Positions 38,601-49,412 of a stretch of 64,000 bases of DNA are shown piece after piece. Origin of the DNA: Aeoliella straminimaris (GTDB taxonomy: Bacteria > Planctomycetota > Planctomycetia > Pirellulales > Lacipirellulaceae); assembly GCF_024054565.1 (NCBI RefSeq), contig NZ_JAMXLR010000051.1, positions 300,877-364,876 on the forward strand. Reading direction: 5' to 3'. The notes under the pieces were generated by a model that was given only the letters and a program-made list of their open reading frames with translations, made no database searches and was not told where the DNA came from. Every line of letters starts with the position of its first letter. Positions within the stretch are counted from its first letter, which is position 1. Position numbers and translations under genes: made by a program.

Positions 38601-38791
38601 CGGGAAAAAAATTGGTGTCAAGTTCGCTCGAAAGCGATCAAACGATGCCGAGGCTCTCTCACCCGATAGGAGTAAATGTCGAGAAGCTCGCAGCTGAACT
38701 CGAAGCACTCCGCAAGGAGAACGAAACGCTCAAGAAACAAACGCGGGACTTGCCGACGCTCGATCCCGGCCCGCCGTCCCCAGCCGAGTAG
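35612..38791 (+). CDS. ECF sigma factor fused to a large extracytoplasmic multidomain region
   Basis: A 1059-aa protein. Residues about 15-95 are sigma region 2 (DMEDAFQATFMILARRAG; AGWLYRVAHRTSVAL) and 125-182 are region 4 with its helix-turn-helix (EGHTRSRVAEMLDLTTATIKGRLARGKRML). A membrane helix lies near 258-279 (LAKPALSVAAIVAMGLVAAA). Beyond it: Pro-rich linker, a secretin-N-like strip at 380-418 (IMVFRGDQDAVKRIQGRMIK), and a charged coiled coil at 470-556. A thioredoxin-like segment lies at about 627-735, with no cysteine after residue 280. Two diverged copies of a polysaccharide-export-like domain follow at about 770-858 and 918-998, then a final coiled coil near 1022-1045. ATG 35612 is preferred; TTG 35576 is an alternative. 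The stop is 1 nt from the convergent sensor-kinase stop. Confidence 0.85.
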   Translation: MPAKAAGRPIAATDGEMLLRFARHGDQGAFAQLVEAHGPLVWSVCRQVLHHQADMEDAFQATFMILARRAGDIRASDSAAGWLYRVAHRTSVALARKNKSRPEEPLNGHDFASGDDDPLEMVHRQHAVTVLVEELRTLPARYQEPLVLCYLEGHTRSRVAEMLDLTTATIKGRLARGKRMLRHRLARRGVALSVAAGIAAATVETAKASAAEATLTASTTAAASEFVTKGFVTSGGGASPTAVSLAQQGASVMFYTALAKPALSVAAIVAMGLVAAAAKDDRPQQSRVPSSGVSLVASADAGQATDPLVATEVEIEVTKNPSDDVGLEPAGLDPDDQITGPPQPPTNVDVQPPSVPESPEPPTTFPPKPAAPAAGSKQPSVQVEIATIDGSDEDIMVFRGDQDAVKRIQGRMIKMFDKPPTPTAPPLLAAESRPRQVDPPDVDHDIRVPDINVTAPVQPNFAWNQSGDDQPSVQELELERRYWETRMEGLEMKSKVFEKRWERITALKKSNPDVVSDEELEAAVEQLSESSLMRADAYLAEAKVLEMKRKIEQRKKEPNVPTRISTPSYAVPPPQTNNTQPRYAADYSQPRYAPQPDPVYRDPNAPTPAQLTPRYGVHITPAVPTPHLQWLSDFDEARKVSEQMGRRILVHNAMPYSQENARFREVIDGSPNIQLYVHQHYVPLRINPYTKIKTLEQLRVDRVPPMGVFAADGRLLKELTLPQQPTELLLELRSVAEGDSSGQAIPNRTAKKPRYQRAEPAAPVDPEDMLLPHENVRVTITQQRPREGKWVVITTVNHQGFIAISNVGFGKENLGQVPIGGMGPDGAAKVVLSVLADYYGEFFKSMGFDVKVERNRDMGEAKDASSGEESSSTSPPAPPATAAQELPPLPADAPPIDGGFELMPWEEDGSKKGRKPEVLSPGDQVNITVSSQKPPGQQTYSLLLDASGIIDVPHSNGSVNILGPLSEAPEKIKAEIRSFNGDHFFDDMGIDVAVQPTGKKLVSSSLESDQTMPRLSHPIGVNVEKLAAELEALRKENETLKKQTRDLPTLDPGPPSPAE

Positions 38792-38792
38792 C

Positions 38793-40955
38793 TCACTCGA
38801 ACAGCATCGTCGCGTCGTTGTCGTCGGTGTGAGTGCTCTGGCCGGTCGACTTGGGCGCGGTGCCGCGCTGGTGGCTACTCCACCAGGCGTCGGCCTTGTC
38901 GAGCGACCACTCGCTGGCCTCGGCGCAAGCGTCCAGCATCCGCACCAGGTCGCGGGCCGTTTGCGGCCGCTTGGCCCTGGCCTTCTCCAGGCAGGAGAGG
39001 ATCGCGTGCTCCAGCTCGGCTGGCACCTGTTGGCCTAGCCGCTCGCTCGGCGGCACCGGCGGCTCGCTGGTGTGCATCTGGCACAGGTCGACCAGACTGC
39101 TGGCCTCGAACACAGGATGTCCCGTCACCAGGAAGTACCCCACCGCCCCCACGGCGTACAGATCGCTGCAGGCGTCGACCGAGCCGGGCAGCTGAATCGC
39201 CTCGGGCGACATGTACAGCGGTGTGCCGGCCATCGACTCGTTGCCATGCGAGGCTTCCTCCTTGGCCTTCACCAGACCGAAGTCGAGCACCTTCACCACG
39301 TCGCTTTCGCCGCCCCGCTGGTTGAGCATGATGTTGGCCGGTTTGATGTCGCGATGCACCAGACCGGAGCAATGCGCTTCGTACAGCGAGCCGCAGATCT
39401 GCCGGAGAATGAAGATCGCCCGACCGGCCGGCTGCGGGCCATAAGTATCGACCAGCGTTTGCAGGTTGATGCCGTCGAGAAACTCCATCGCGTAGTAGAA
39501 CACCCCTTCTGGAGTGTGGCCGAAGTCGTAAATGGCCACGGTATTGGGATGGTTCAGGTTGCTGGTGATCTGCACCTCGCGCTCGAAGCGGCCGATGGAC
39601 GCTTCGGTCACTTTGTCGGCGTCCAGCAGCTTGATAGCCGTAGGGCGGCGAAGCATCGCGTGGCGGCCGCGGTACACCACGCCCATGGCGCCCTCGCCCA
39701 GTTTTTCCTCCAGCTTGTACTGCCCCAACTGCTTGGCTTCGATGGCCGCCTCGCGGGCCTGCCGCTGCAAGCGGGACATCAGCACCGTGAAGACGAAGAT
39801 CGCAATCGAACTGATCGCCAGCAGCGACAGCAATCCCCAAAACGTCCACTTCAGGATGGTGAGCGGCTTGTAGGCTTCGCTATAGTCCAACTCGGTGCCG
39901 ACACCAAAGCCGTACTTGTCCAGCCAGGTCCAGGCGCCCACCACCGGAACCCCGCGATAGTCGCGATAGCCCATCACGTCGACGCCGGCGTTTCCTTCGG
40001 CGGCCTGCTTAACCATCTCGGTCGGCGGCAGCTGGCTTCGCAGCACCTGGGGCCGGAAACCGGTGGTGATGTTGCCGCCGGGATCGCGAACCAACAGATT
40101 CAAGATCGATGGCTCGTTCTCCGGAATCAGCCCGTCGAGCTTCAGGTCGCGATCGAACCGGCTGTTGGAGAGTATCAAGCCGTTCTTATCGAACGCGTAG
40201 GTCTCACCCGACTCGCCCATTTGGCCCAGTTGTAGAATGCTGGTGAACTCCGCTTCGGGACGGATCTGCAGTCCCAGCGCGGCAACTACCTGGAGGGTCT
40301 GGTCGTCGACGATCGGCGCGAAGACAAACATCATCGGCACGCCCGCGCGAATCTGCCCGTCATCGTCCTGGTGGCTGAGCAAACTCTTGTAAGGACGGGT
40401 CACGGTGGCACTGCCGTCGAACACGCGCTGGACCACGTCACTCATATTCGCTGGCAGCGCCAGACCGACCGCTTCCTGGCGGCTGGAGGCCAGCACCTTG
40501 TTGCGGTCGACCACCACGAACCCTTCGTAGTCGTGCGAGTCGATGGCCGGGCCCAACAGCTCCCGCAGCTTCTTGGTCTGCTCGTCGTTGGTGGGTGTTG
40601 TCGACTCGCCTTCGCCCTGTTGGAGCAAACTGATTGCCGTGTGACGAACATCGATGTCCGCGGCCAGGCTCTCGGCGTTGTGCTCCTGCGCGGTCATCCA
40701 GGTCTGCAGCATGGCGACTTCCACATCGCGCAGGGTCTTGAGCTCGCTGGTCAGGCTTTCCTCCATGGTCGCTTCGATGCGACCATCCACCACCCATCCC
40801 AGGGTCGTCAGCAGTACCACAGCGATGATGGGCCACGCCCACAACTGCCGCGAAAGAAACCGTCGCGTCCGCGCCACGGTGCCCGCCACGGTCCGCGACG
40901 CCCAGGTCATATGGGCGGCAGGCAGTCGCACGGATTGGGAATTGCTTTTGGACAT
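38793..40955 (-). CDS. Sensor Ser/Thr protein kinase with N-terminal Cache-like domain
   Basis: A 720-aa transmembrane kinase. TM1 is at about 38-57 (LWAWPIIAVVLLTTLGWVVD). The extracytoplasmic residues about 60-375 resemble a dCache ligand-binding domain (LRDVEVAMLQTWMTAQEHNA; SGETYAFDKNGLILSNSRFD; YGFGVGTELDYSEAY). TM2 lies just before 400. The kinase domain spans about 412-680: GEGAMGVVYRG loop, ATP lysine K442, catalytic HRDIKPAN (H534), DFG at 558-560, and a GTPLYMSPEA activation segment. This arrangement would report an external ligand by phosphorylation. Start MSKSNSQS is chosen; an ATG at 41048 adds 31 residues without support. Confidence 0.93.
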   Translation of the reverse strand: MSKSNSQSVRLPAAHMTWASRTVAGTVARTRRFLSRQLWAWPIIAVVLLTTLGWVVDGRIEATMEESLTSELKTLRDVEVAMLQTWMTAQEHNAESLAADIDVRHTAISLLQQGEGESTTPTNDEQTKKLRELLGPAIDSHDYEGFVVVDRNKVLASSRQEAVGLALPANMSDVVQRVFDGSATVTRPYKSLLSHQDDDGQIRAGVPMMFVFAPIVDDQTLQVVAALGLQIRPEAEFTSILQLGQMGESGETYAFDKNGLILSNSRFDRDLKLDGLIPENEPSILNLLVRDPGGNITTGFRPQVLRSQLPPTEMVKQAAEGNAGVDVMGYRDYRGVPVVGAWTWLDKYGFGVGTELDYSEAYKPLTILKWTFWGLLSLLAISSIAIFVFTVLMSRLQRQAREAAIEAKQLGQYKLEEKLGEGAMGVVYRGRHAMLRRPTAIKLLDADKVTEASIGRFEREVQITSNLNHPNTVAIYDFGHTPEGVFYYAMEFLDGINLQTLVDTYGPQPAGRAIFILRQICGSLYEAHCSGLVHRDIKPANIMLNQRGGESDVVKVLDFGLVKAKEEASHGNESMAGTPLYMSPEAIQLPGSVDACSDLYAVGAVGYFLVTGHPVFEASSLVDLCQMHTSEPPVPPSERLGQQVPAELEHAILSCLEKARAKRPQTARDLVRMLDACAEASEWSLDKADAWWSSHQRGTAPKSTGQSTHTDDNDATMLFE

Positions 40956-41261
40956 GGGGCAAGGAACGGTCAGAACGAGGCAGTTGCTGAGCCTAGCATT
41001 ATAGTTGCCCCGCTGGCGGATGCTTGTTTGCGGCGAAAGTTTTGCCACCAGCCTGGTAAACGACTCCTATTTCCGCCTGCCCGGCTGGCGCCGAACGGCA
41101 CGCGCCCAACCTGAACGCCTGCTGTTCAATCCAGGTCGTGATCCTCGCGGCAAACGGCTCATCTGTCGCCAAATTCGGGCTTGGCACGGCACGTGCGGCT
41201 TGGTGAGACGGGGGAGGGAAGACTCCTGCACCATTGCATCCGACCGAAAGGCCTCATACCT
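40956..41261. other. Divergent intergenic region between kinase and PNPOx-like gene
   Basis: 306 bases between two divergent genes. The right half contains a good match to a sigma-54 promoter (41181-41196, listed separately) and GAAAGG (41246-41251), the ribosome binding site of the plus-strand gene. Nothing else is recognised. Confidence 0.45.
41181..41196 (+). promoter_or_regulatory. Candidate sigma-54 promoter
   Basis: TTGGCAC, 5 nt, then GTGC. GG (41183-41184) and GC (41195-41196) are separated by exactly 10 nt, as in the -24/-12 consensus TTGGCAC-N5-TTGC. A start near 41208 would leave a 50-nt leader before the PNPOx-like gene. One consensus position differs (GTGC for TTGC). Confidence 0.4.
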
Positions 41262-41798
41262 ATGACTGCCACAACAAGCACGAAGAAGAAACTCGACGAA
41301 CTGTACGAACTGATCGGGGAAATCGAAATCGCCCTGCTAACCACTCGGCGGGAAGACGGGCTCCTGGTGACCCGGCCGATGGCCACCCAGGATCAGGGCC
41401 CGCAGGGAGACTTGTGGTTTGTGACCAACGTCGAAACGCACAAGGTCGACGAGCTGGAAGCCGATCCACATGTCAGCGTTGGATACCTGAATCCCAAGAC
41501 GTTCGAATGGGTTTCGGTGAGCGGTACCGTCAGGGTTAGCCAGGACCGCGAACGGATTAAAGCGCTGTACCAACCCGACTGGAAGATGTGGTTCGAGGAC
41601 GAGGGTGGCGAGCGTAACGGTGGGCCGGACGATCCGCGGCTGGCGCTGATCGTCGTGGACGCCGTGACAGCCACCTACTTCAAGAACCCCCACTCGCAGC
41701 CGCGAGTGCTGTTCGAGTTGACGCGTGGCCGCGCAACGGGAAAACAACCCGACTTGGGACGGCAGGAACATCTGACCGCCAGCGAACTCGGACGTTAA
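41262..41798 (+). CDS. Pyridoxamine 5'-phosphate oxidase-like (general stress protein 26) family
   Basis: A 178-aa flavin-binding split-barrel protein. The start TKKKLDELYELIGEIEIALL, the strand phrase TTRREDGLLVTRPMATQ and LWFVTNVETHKVDELEADPH match the general-stress-protein 26 subgroup, as do WVSVSGTVRVSQDRERI and LYQPDWKMWF. These bind FMN/FAD and are linked to stress responses; the physiological substrate is unknown. ATG 41262 follows GAAAGG; the in-frame ATG at 41181 overlaps the promoter-like sequence and is rejected. A GC-rich hairpin follows the stop at once. Confidence 0.92.
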   Translation: MTATTSTKKKLDELYELIGEIEIALLTTRREDGLLVTRPMATQDQGPQGDLWFVTNVETHKVDELEADPHVSVGYLNPKTFEWVSVSGTVRVSQDRERIKALYQPDWKMWFEDEGGERNGGPDDPRLALIVVDAVTATYFKNPHSQPRVLFELTRGRATGKQPDLGRQEHLTASELGR

Positions 41799-41803
41799 AA
41801 AGA

Positions 41804-41832
41804 CTGCCGCGGGCTCACCCCCCCCGCGGCAG
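41804..41832. terminator. GC-rich terminator-like hairpin
   Basis: A 10-bp perfect stem (CTGCCGCGGG / CCCGCGGCAG) with a 9-nt loop, 5 nt after the PNPOx-like stop codon. On the plus strand no T-run follows. Read on the minus strand the stem is followed by TCTTTTTAA, the usual rho-independent arrangement, so it may also stop antisense transcription. Confidence 0.6.
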
Positions 41833-41969
41833 CGTCGCAAAGCGGCACCCGTCGGGCGGTTGAACACCGCTGGCGGGCCGTGGTACCTTGGAGCGATTTT
41901 ACCCGCTCCAGAATGCCACGCGGCTTGGGATAAGCAGCTTGTTCCCCGGCCCCCAGCCCCCATCAACTG

Positions 41970-45260
<3,291 letters not shown>

Positions 45261-45269
45261 GGCGACGCT

Positions 45270-46421
45270 TCAGGCAAACAAGCTGTTGTAGGCCGCCATG
45301 GTCTCCTCGCCCATGCGATCCATCAGGTAACGCGTGCGGCCCCGCTCGTAGGCTGCGTGCCGCATCGTCTTCAGCCGATCGGCATCGCGGTACAGTTGGA
45401 TGATTCGCTCGGCCAGGGCCTCCGCGTCGCCCGCGGGATAAAGCATCCCGGTCTGGCCATCCTGTACCAACTCGGGCGTACCGCCCGTGGCCGAAGCGGC
45501 CAGCGGTAATCCATCGACCATGGTCTCGCACACCCACAAGCTACACGGCTCGGGATCGATGCGGCATTGCAGTCCCAGATGGTAGTCGCGATGCCGCTGC
45601 CTGAGATCGTCGCAAAAGCCCTTCAATTCGATGTGCTGCTCGGCATCTGCCTGACGGATGGTGTCGCGCAACTGGTCGGCGTAAGCATTGTCGTCCACTG
45701 GGCCGCCATAGATGTCGAGCCGCACGTCGCAACCCGCATCGCGGGCGGCAATCACGGCGGCCACCGCCGAGTGGTGCCCCTTGGAATGCTCCAAACGTCC
45801 AGCCACCAGGCACCGCATGGGAGGCGGATCGGGCACCTCGTGAAAGTCGGCCACCGGCATCGCCGCATTGTGTATGGTCCGCATGGGCACGCTGGAACCC
45901 TTCCAGTTGCCGGCGATGAAATCGCTGGCCGGCAGTAGCAGGTCGGCGCCCCAGCGAGCCAGTCGATGATTGAATCGCCGACTCATTCCCCCCAAGCGAC
46001 CAGGCGACGAGTTGTTATTGATCTGCCAGACCGATTTATAGCCATCCTCTTTCAACATTCCGGCGACCAGTTGCTCGGTCAAGCGATGCGTATGTACCAC
46101 GCGGATATCCTGGTCGGCAAACGGCGCGTGCAACTCGTCGGCATGCTTGCGGGCCAGATGCAGGTGACGCCGATAGTCGCTCATCGCCCGTAGCAGGTTC
46201 TTGCGAATGGCAAAGCGGTCGGTGCTGTCAATCAACACCGTACGCGCATGGTTGGCCGAGAGCCACTCGTACAGATCTCCACGCCCAAACGAGACAAACA
46301 CCATGTCGGGCCAGTGCTGCGCGTAGAGCCGGGGAATCGTAGCGATACCGTACCGCTCCTGGCCGTTGACCAGCATCGCGACGTTGGTGGGAGTAAGGGG
46401 CGTATTCATATTCGAATGCAT
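45270..46421 (-). CDS. Glycosyltransferase, GT4-like (family 1 domain)
   Basis: A 383-aa GT-B enzyme. The N-terminal acceptor half includes VRVVHTHRLTEQLVAG-like sequence. The C-terminal donor half shows CLVAGRLEHSKGHHSAVAAV, DVRLDIYGGPVDDNAYAD and the nucleotide-sugar binding block PEPCSLWVCETMVDGLPLAASATGGTPELV with the E-x7-E spacing of GT4 enzymes. Start MHSNMNTPLTPTN at 46421 is used; MNTPLTPTN at 46409 is equally possible. Last gene of the minus-strand exopolysaccharide cluster; convergent with carB, 9 nt apart. Confidence 0.9.
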   Translation of the reverse strand: MHSNMNTPLTPTNVAMLVNGQERYGIATIPRLYAQHWPDMVFVSFGRGDLYEWLSANHARTVLIDSTDRFAIRKNLLRAMSDYRRHLHLARKHADELHAPFADQDIRVVHTHRLTEQLVAGMLKEDGYKSVWQINNNSSPGRLGGMSRRFNHRLARWGADLLLPASDFIAGNWKGSSVPMRTIHNAAMPVADFHEVPDPPPMRCLVAGRLEHSKGHHSAVAAVIAARDAGCDVRLDIYGGPVDDNAYADQLRDTIRQADAEQHIELKGFCDDLRQRHRDYHLGLQCRIDPEPCSLWVCETMVDGLPLAASATGGTPELVQDGQTGMLYPAGDAEALAERIIQLYRDADRLKTMRHAAYERGRTRYLMDRMGEETMAAYNSLFA

Positions 46422-46438
46422 GGCTCGGCTGCGCGCAC

Positions 46439-47047
46439 CTAGGTGCTTTTCAGTTGAAGCGCCCATTGGGCGGTCGGTTCGTCCTGCAGGATCAGTTCGT
46501 AGTCGCTGGCTTCGACAAACTCGCGAACCGCGACACAGACGCCATGATGTCGGTGGTTGGGATCGGGTCGCCAATCGTCACCTGCAATCACGCCCGTGGG
46601 TTTCATCTTCGACACCAACAGGTCGAGCTCGCGCTTGGTGTGTTCGTATTGGTGAGAGCTGTCGATGTAGACCCAGTCGAAATAGGCATCGTCGAAACGC
46701 GGCAGGATGAGCGTATCGTCGTCGATGTGGACACGCACGGTGCCGTTCTCTATCTCTTTTTGCCAGCGCTTCAGAATCCGGCGCACAGCGTCCACGGTGC
46801 TTGGCTTGCCGCTGGCCCAATCCCAGATTCCTGACAACTGGAACCAGGGGTCAATCAAGTGCAATCGCTGCGGGCGCATGTGTTCCATCAAGAGCTCTGA
46901 GAACAGTCCCTCGAACACGCCCAGTTCCGCCGCCACGCCATCGCGAGGCAGCAATGGGCGAAGCAACTCGATCCGCGCTTTCGAACGCCGCATCTCATGC
47001 TGGCGACGACGATAGTTCTTTAACCAGTTCTTCGTGTTTTCGATCAT
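46439..47047 (-). CDS. Class I SAM-dependent methyltransferase (Methyltransf_24 type)
   Basis: A 202-aa enzyme. Motif I is VAAELGVFEGLFSELLMEHM, followed by RLHLIDPWFQLSG (post-I acidic position) and YFDWVYIDSSHQYEHTKREL (motif II and the family histidine), then GVIAGDDWRPDPNHRHHGVC. This pattern is typical of methyltransferases in surface-polysaccharide clusters that modify a sugar. It begins 45 nt downstream of the GT2 gene stop and ends 17 nt before the GT1 start. Confidence 0.9.
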   Translation of the reverse strand: MIENTKNWLKNYRRRQHEMRRSKARIELLRPLLPRDGVAAELGVFEGLFSELLMEHMRPQRLHLIDPWFQLSGIWDWASGKPSTVDAVRRILKRWQKEIENGTVRVHIDDDTLILPRFDDAYFDWVYIDSSHQYEHTKRELDLLVSKMKPTGVIAGDDWRPDPNHRHHGVCVAVREFVEASDYELILQDEPTAQWALQLKST

Positions 47048-47092
47048 TCGTAAACTTCAGACTAAGTTTGGGGGGACCACTTGTTGGATGGG

Positions 47093-48049
47093 CTAGGCAT
47101 CCGGGTTCAATGCCCCTTTGGGTTTTGGCTTGGAAAGCTGTTGGATCTTCCTGCAACTACTGACCACGGGATACCCAAGCAGGTATTTCCACCGTCGCTG
47201 GCGTACGTGCCACCAAAAAACGCGTTTGTAGAACTCCCAGCCCCGATCGAACCGCCCTGCCCTGGTCATCTGGTTCGAAGCCACACGCGCCCAGAAGGAT
47301 AGAATCTGGCGACGATGCGGCAGGTATTCGTCGCCGCCGGGGTAACGTCCCGCGAGTTCCTGGTCGAGCAGCCACATCCGGCCCTGATAGGCACTATCAG
47401 TGCCCAGGGTGATTTGTCCCGGATGGTAACGCCGGGCGAAGGTAATCGGCGACTCAATCACCACATAGCCTGGAGACAGACCGCATCGCACAAAGAAGTC
47501 GACGTCTTCGCCGTTGCGAATCTCGCCGGTGAACCCGCCCGTGGCCTCGAACACGTCCCGGCGAACGGTCAGACGATCGGTAGCCAGCAGCGGCACGGCC
47601 ATTCGCGATTCAAACAGGCTGTTGTACCTCTGCCAGCGCGCTTCGCCGGTCGGTATGTCCGACAGTTCGGCGGCCGTTTGTACTGGCTGGGGAACTCCGA
47701 CCAGGACGCTGGGGTGATCGCATTCGGCAATAATCCGAGCGTAAGTGGACAGCGCCCACGGGGTCAGCATGTCGTCACTGTCCAGAAACGCCAGGTAGGC
47801 GCCACGGGCATGCTGGCAGGCCAGATTGCGGGCTGGCCCCGGTCCGGCGTTGGCCTGCCGGAACACCTGCACCCGGGATCCGTAGTGCTGCTCGATGAAC
47901 TCGGGCGTACCGTCGGTCGAGCCGTCATCCCCCACCAGCACCTCGCACTCGCCTGCGTAGTCTTGGGCGAGCGCGGAGTCCAACGCATCCTGCACCAAAT
48001 GGCGCCGATTGAAGGTGGGGATGACAATGGAAAACAGCAACTCGGGCAT
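47093..48049 (-). CDS. Glycosyltransferase family 2
   Basis: A 318-aa inverting GT-A enzyme. The start FSIVIPTFNRRHLVQDALDS, the EVLVGDDGSTDGTPEFIEQH block and the metal-binding DSDD in AYLAFLDSDDMLTPWAL are characteristic. C-terminal residues are amphipathic and basic, as in enzymes that dock at the membrane. It would add one sugar to the lipid-linked repeat unit. It starts 48 nt after the pyruvyl-transferase stop. Confidence 0.94.
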   Translation of the reverse strand: MPELLFSIVIPTFNRRHLVQDALDSALAQDYAGECEVLVGDDGSTDGTPEFIEQHYGSRVQVFRQANAGPGPARNLACQHARGAYLAFLDSDDMLTPWALSTYARIIAECDHPSVLVGVPQPVQTAAELSDIPTGEARWQRYNSLFESRMAVPLLATDRLTVRRDVFEATGGFTGEIRNGEDVDFFVRCGLSPGYVVIESPITFARRYHPGQITLGTDSAYQGRMWLLDQELAGRYPGGDEYLPHRRQILSFWARVASNQMTRAGRFDRGWEFYKRVFWWHVRQRRWKYLLGYPVVSSCRKIQQLSKPKPKGALNPDA

Positions 48050-48097
48050 CGAAGTAGTAGGATTGAGCAGTCGGACGAGGTTGTCGCAGTGGGGAAC

Positions 48098-49345
48098 CTA
48101 TTTGTTGACCAATTGGGCGAACAGGTCGTAGTTCTTGTGAGCTTCGGCGCGGACCTCATCGATCTTCGACGCCAGGCTTTTCCGCAGATCTTCGCGGGAA
48201 GCCCACATCTTTTTCAGCGAAGCGATGGCCATTCCGTCTTCATGCTTCAAGTAGTCTTCAAATGGGATGATGGCGCCCCGGTCGGCGGCGTCGCCTCCTA
48301 GCAAATCGCCAATGATGCCATCGGCTTTTACTGAATAGCGCACCACCATGGTGGGCGTGGTGGTCGACAATCCGGCAATCGCGGCGTGCATGCGTTCGGC
48401 AATCACCGCATCGGAGGCCTTGATCAACCCTTTGAACTCCGCCGCCGTGTGGTCGCCCCAGGCCACGGCCATACCGGAGCAATCGCCAACCGCATCCATC
48501 AATCGGTCGCACAGGAACAAGTCGTTGTTGTGGGGACGCATGTCCTGCACGTGCGGAATCAGCAGCAATTGGGCTTGCATCTCCTGGGTGATGTAGCGAG
48601 CCAGCTTGGAAAGCGTTTCCAAATGGCGTTCGGCCGATTCCTGGCTGCTGCTATTCAGTCCGACGAAGTTGGAAATGCCCTGACTGACCGCCAAGGCGAT
48701 GGTCGGCCCGGCGGGATCGATGCCGTATCGAGCCTGCAGCTGGCTAACGCGTTCGTCGCTGGCCGGTTCCAGTAGAAACGCCGGGTCGGCCGTCTGCACG
48801 ACGCGTGCCGGGTCGAGTTTCAGGTCGTCGATGCAATAGTTGAAGGAGCGGCTTTCGCGAACCGTGATCAAGGCCGCGTGCTTGGCGATGTCGACGAAGG
48901 GTTGCCGCTCCTCCTCCTTCGTAAACGGTCCGATGGAGTGAGCCAACAAGGCAAAGGGAACGCCGTAGTGGTGCGCCACCTTCAGTGGCTCGACATGCAT
49001 CCGCAGGTCGCCGTAGTCGGAGGAGAATGTGTCGCCCCCCGTGGCGATCAGCAACGACGAATTCTTGATCGCGCGGTGGGCGACGGCTTCCCTTCGCACC
49101 AATCGCGGTGTCCAGCGGGCTGCCAGGCGGCGTACGGTCAGCGAACCCATCCGACCGAGGAAAGGATCGGAGATCACCTTCGAGTCGCTCAAGAATGCCC
49201 GTCGAGAATCGTACTGTGGTTTGCCCGACAGCAGCACTACCTGATGCTCGGGTAGCACCCGATGCAACTCGGCCACGGTCGGCGCCACCAACGCCTCGAC
49301 TCCCCGGTTAAACAGACCAATGCACCCACTAATGACAATCGACAT
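48098..49345 (-). CDS. Polysaccharide pyruvyl transferase family protein
   Basis: A 415-aa protein with the family start SIVISGCIGLFNRGVEALVA, the central SLLIATGGDTFSSDYGD and PFALLAHSIGPFTKEEER blocks, and the C-terminal DAVIAERMHAAIAGLSTTTP (the R-x-H-x-x-I motif). Members transfer pyruvate from phosphoenolpyruvate to sugars, forming ketals. Start 49345 (MSIVISG) is chosen; the extra N-terminus from 49432 is not family-like. The neighbouring F420-hydrogenase-beta-like gene is a typical partner. Confidence 0.92.
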   Translation of the reverse strand: MSIVISGCIGLFNRGVEALVAPTVAELHRVLPEHQVVLLSGKPQYDSRRAFLSDSKVISDPFLGRMGSLTVRRLAARWTPRLVRREAVAHRAIKNSSLLIATGGDTFSSDYGDLRMHVEPLKVAHHYGVPFALLAHSIGPFTKEEERQPFVDIAKHAALITVRESRSFNYCIDDLKLDPARVVQTADPAFLLEPASDERVSQLQARYGIDPAGPTIALAVSQGISNFVGLNSSSQESAERHLETLSKLARYITQEMQAQLLLIPHVQDMRPHNNDLFLCDRLMDAVGDCSGMAVAWGDHTAAEFKGLIKASDAVIAERMHAAIAGLSTTTPTMVVRYSVKADGIIGDLLGGDAADRGAIIPFEDYLKHEDGMAIASLKKMWASREDLRKSLASKIDEVRAEAHKNYDLFAQLVNK

Positions 49346-49412
49346 TTCTATTCCAAGCTGCTGCTGAATTATCCTGTTAACCTTCCAAAAGGACGAACTG
49401 GGGCCGCCCTTG

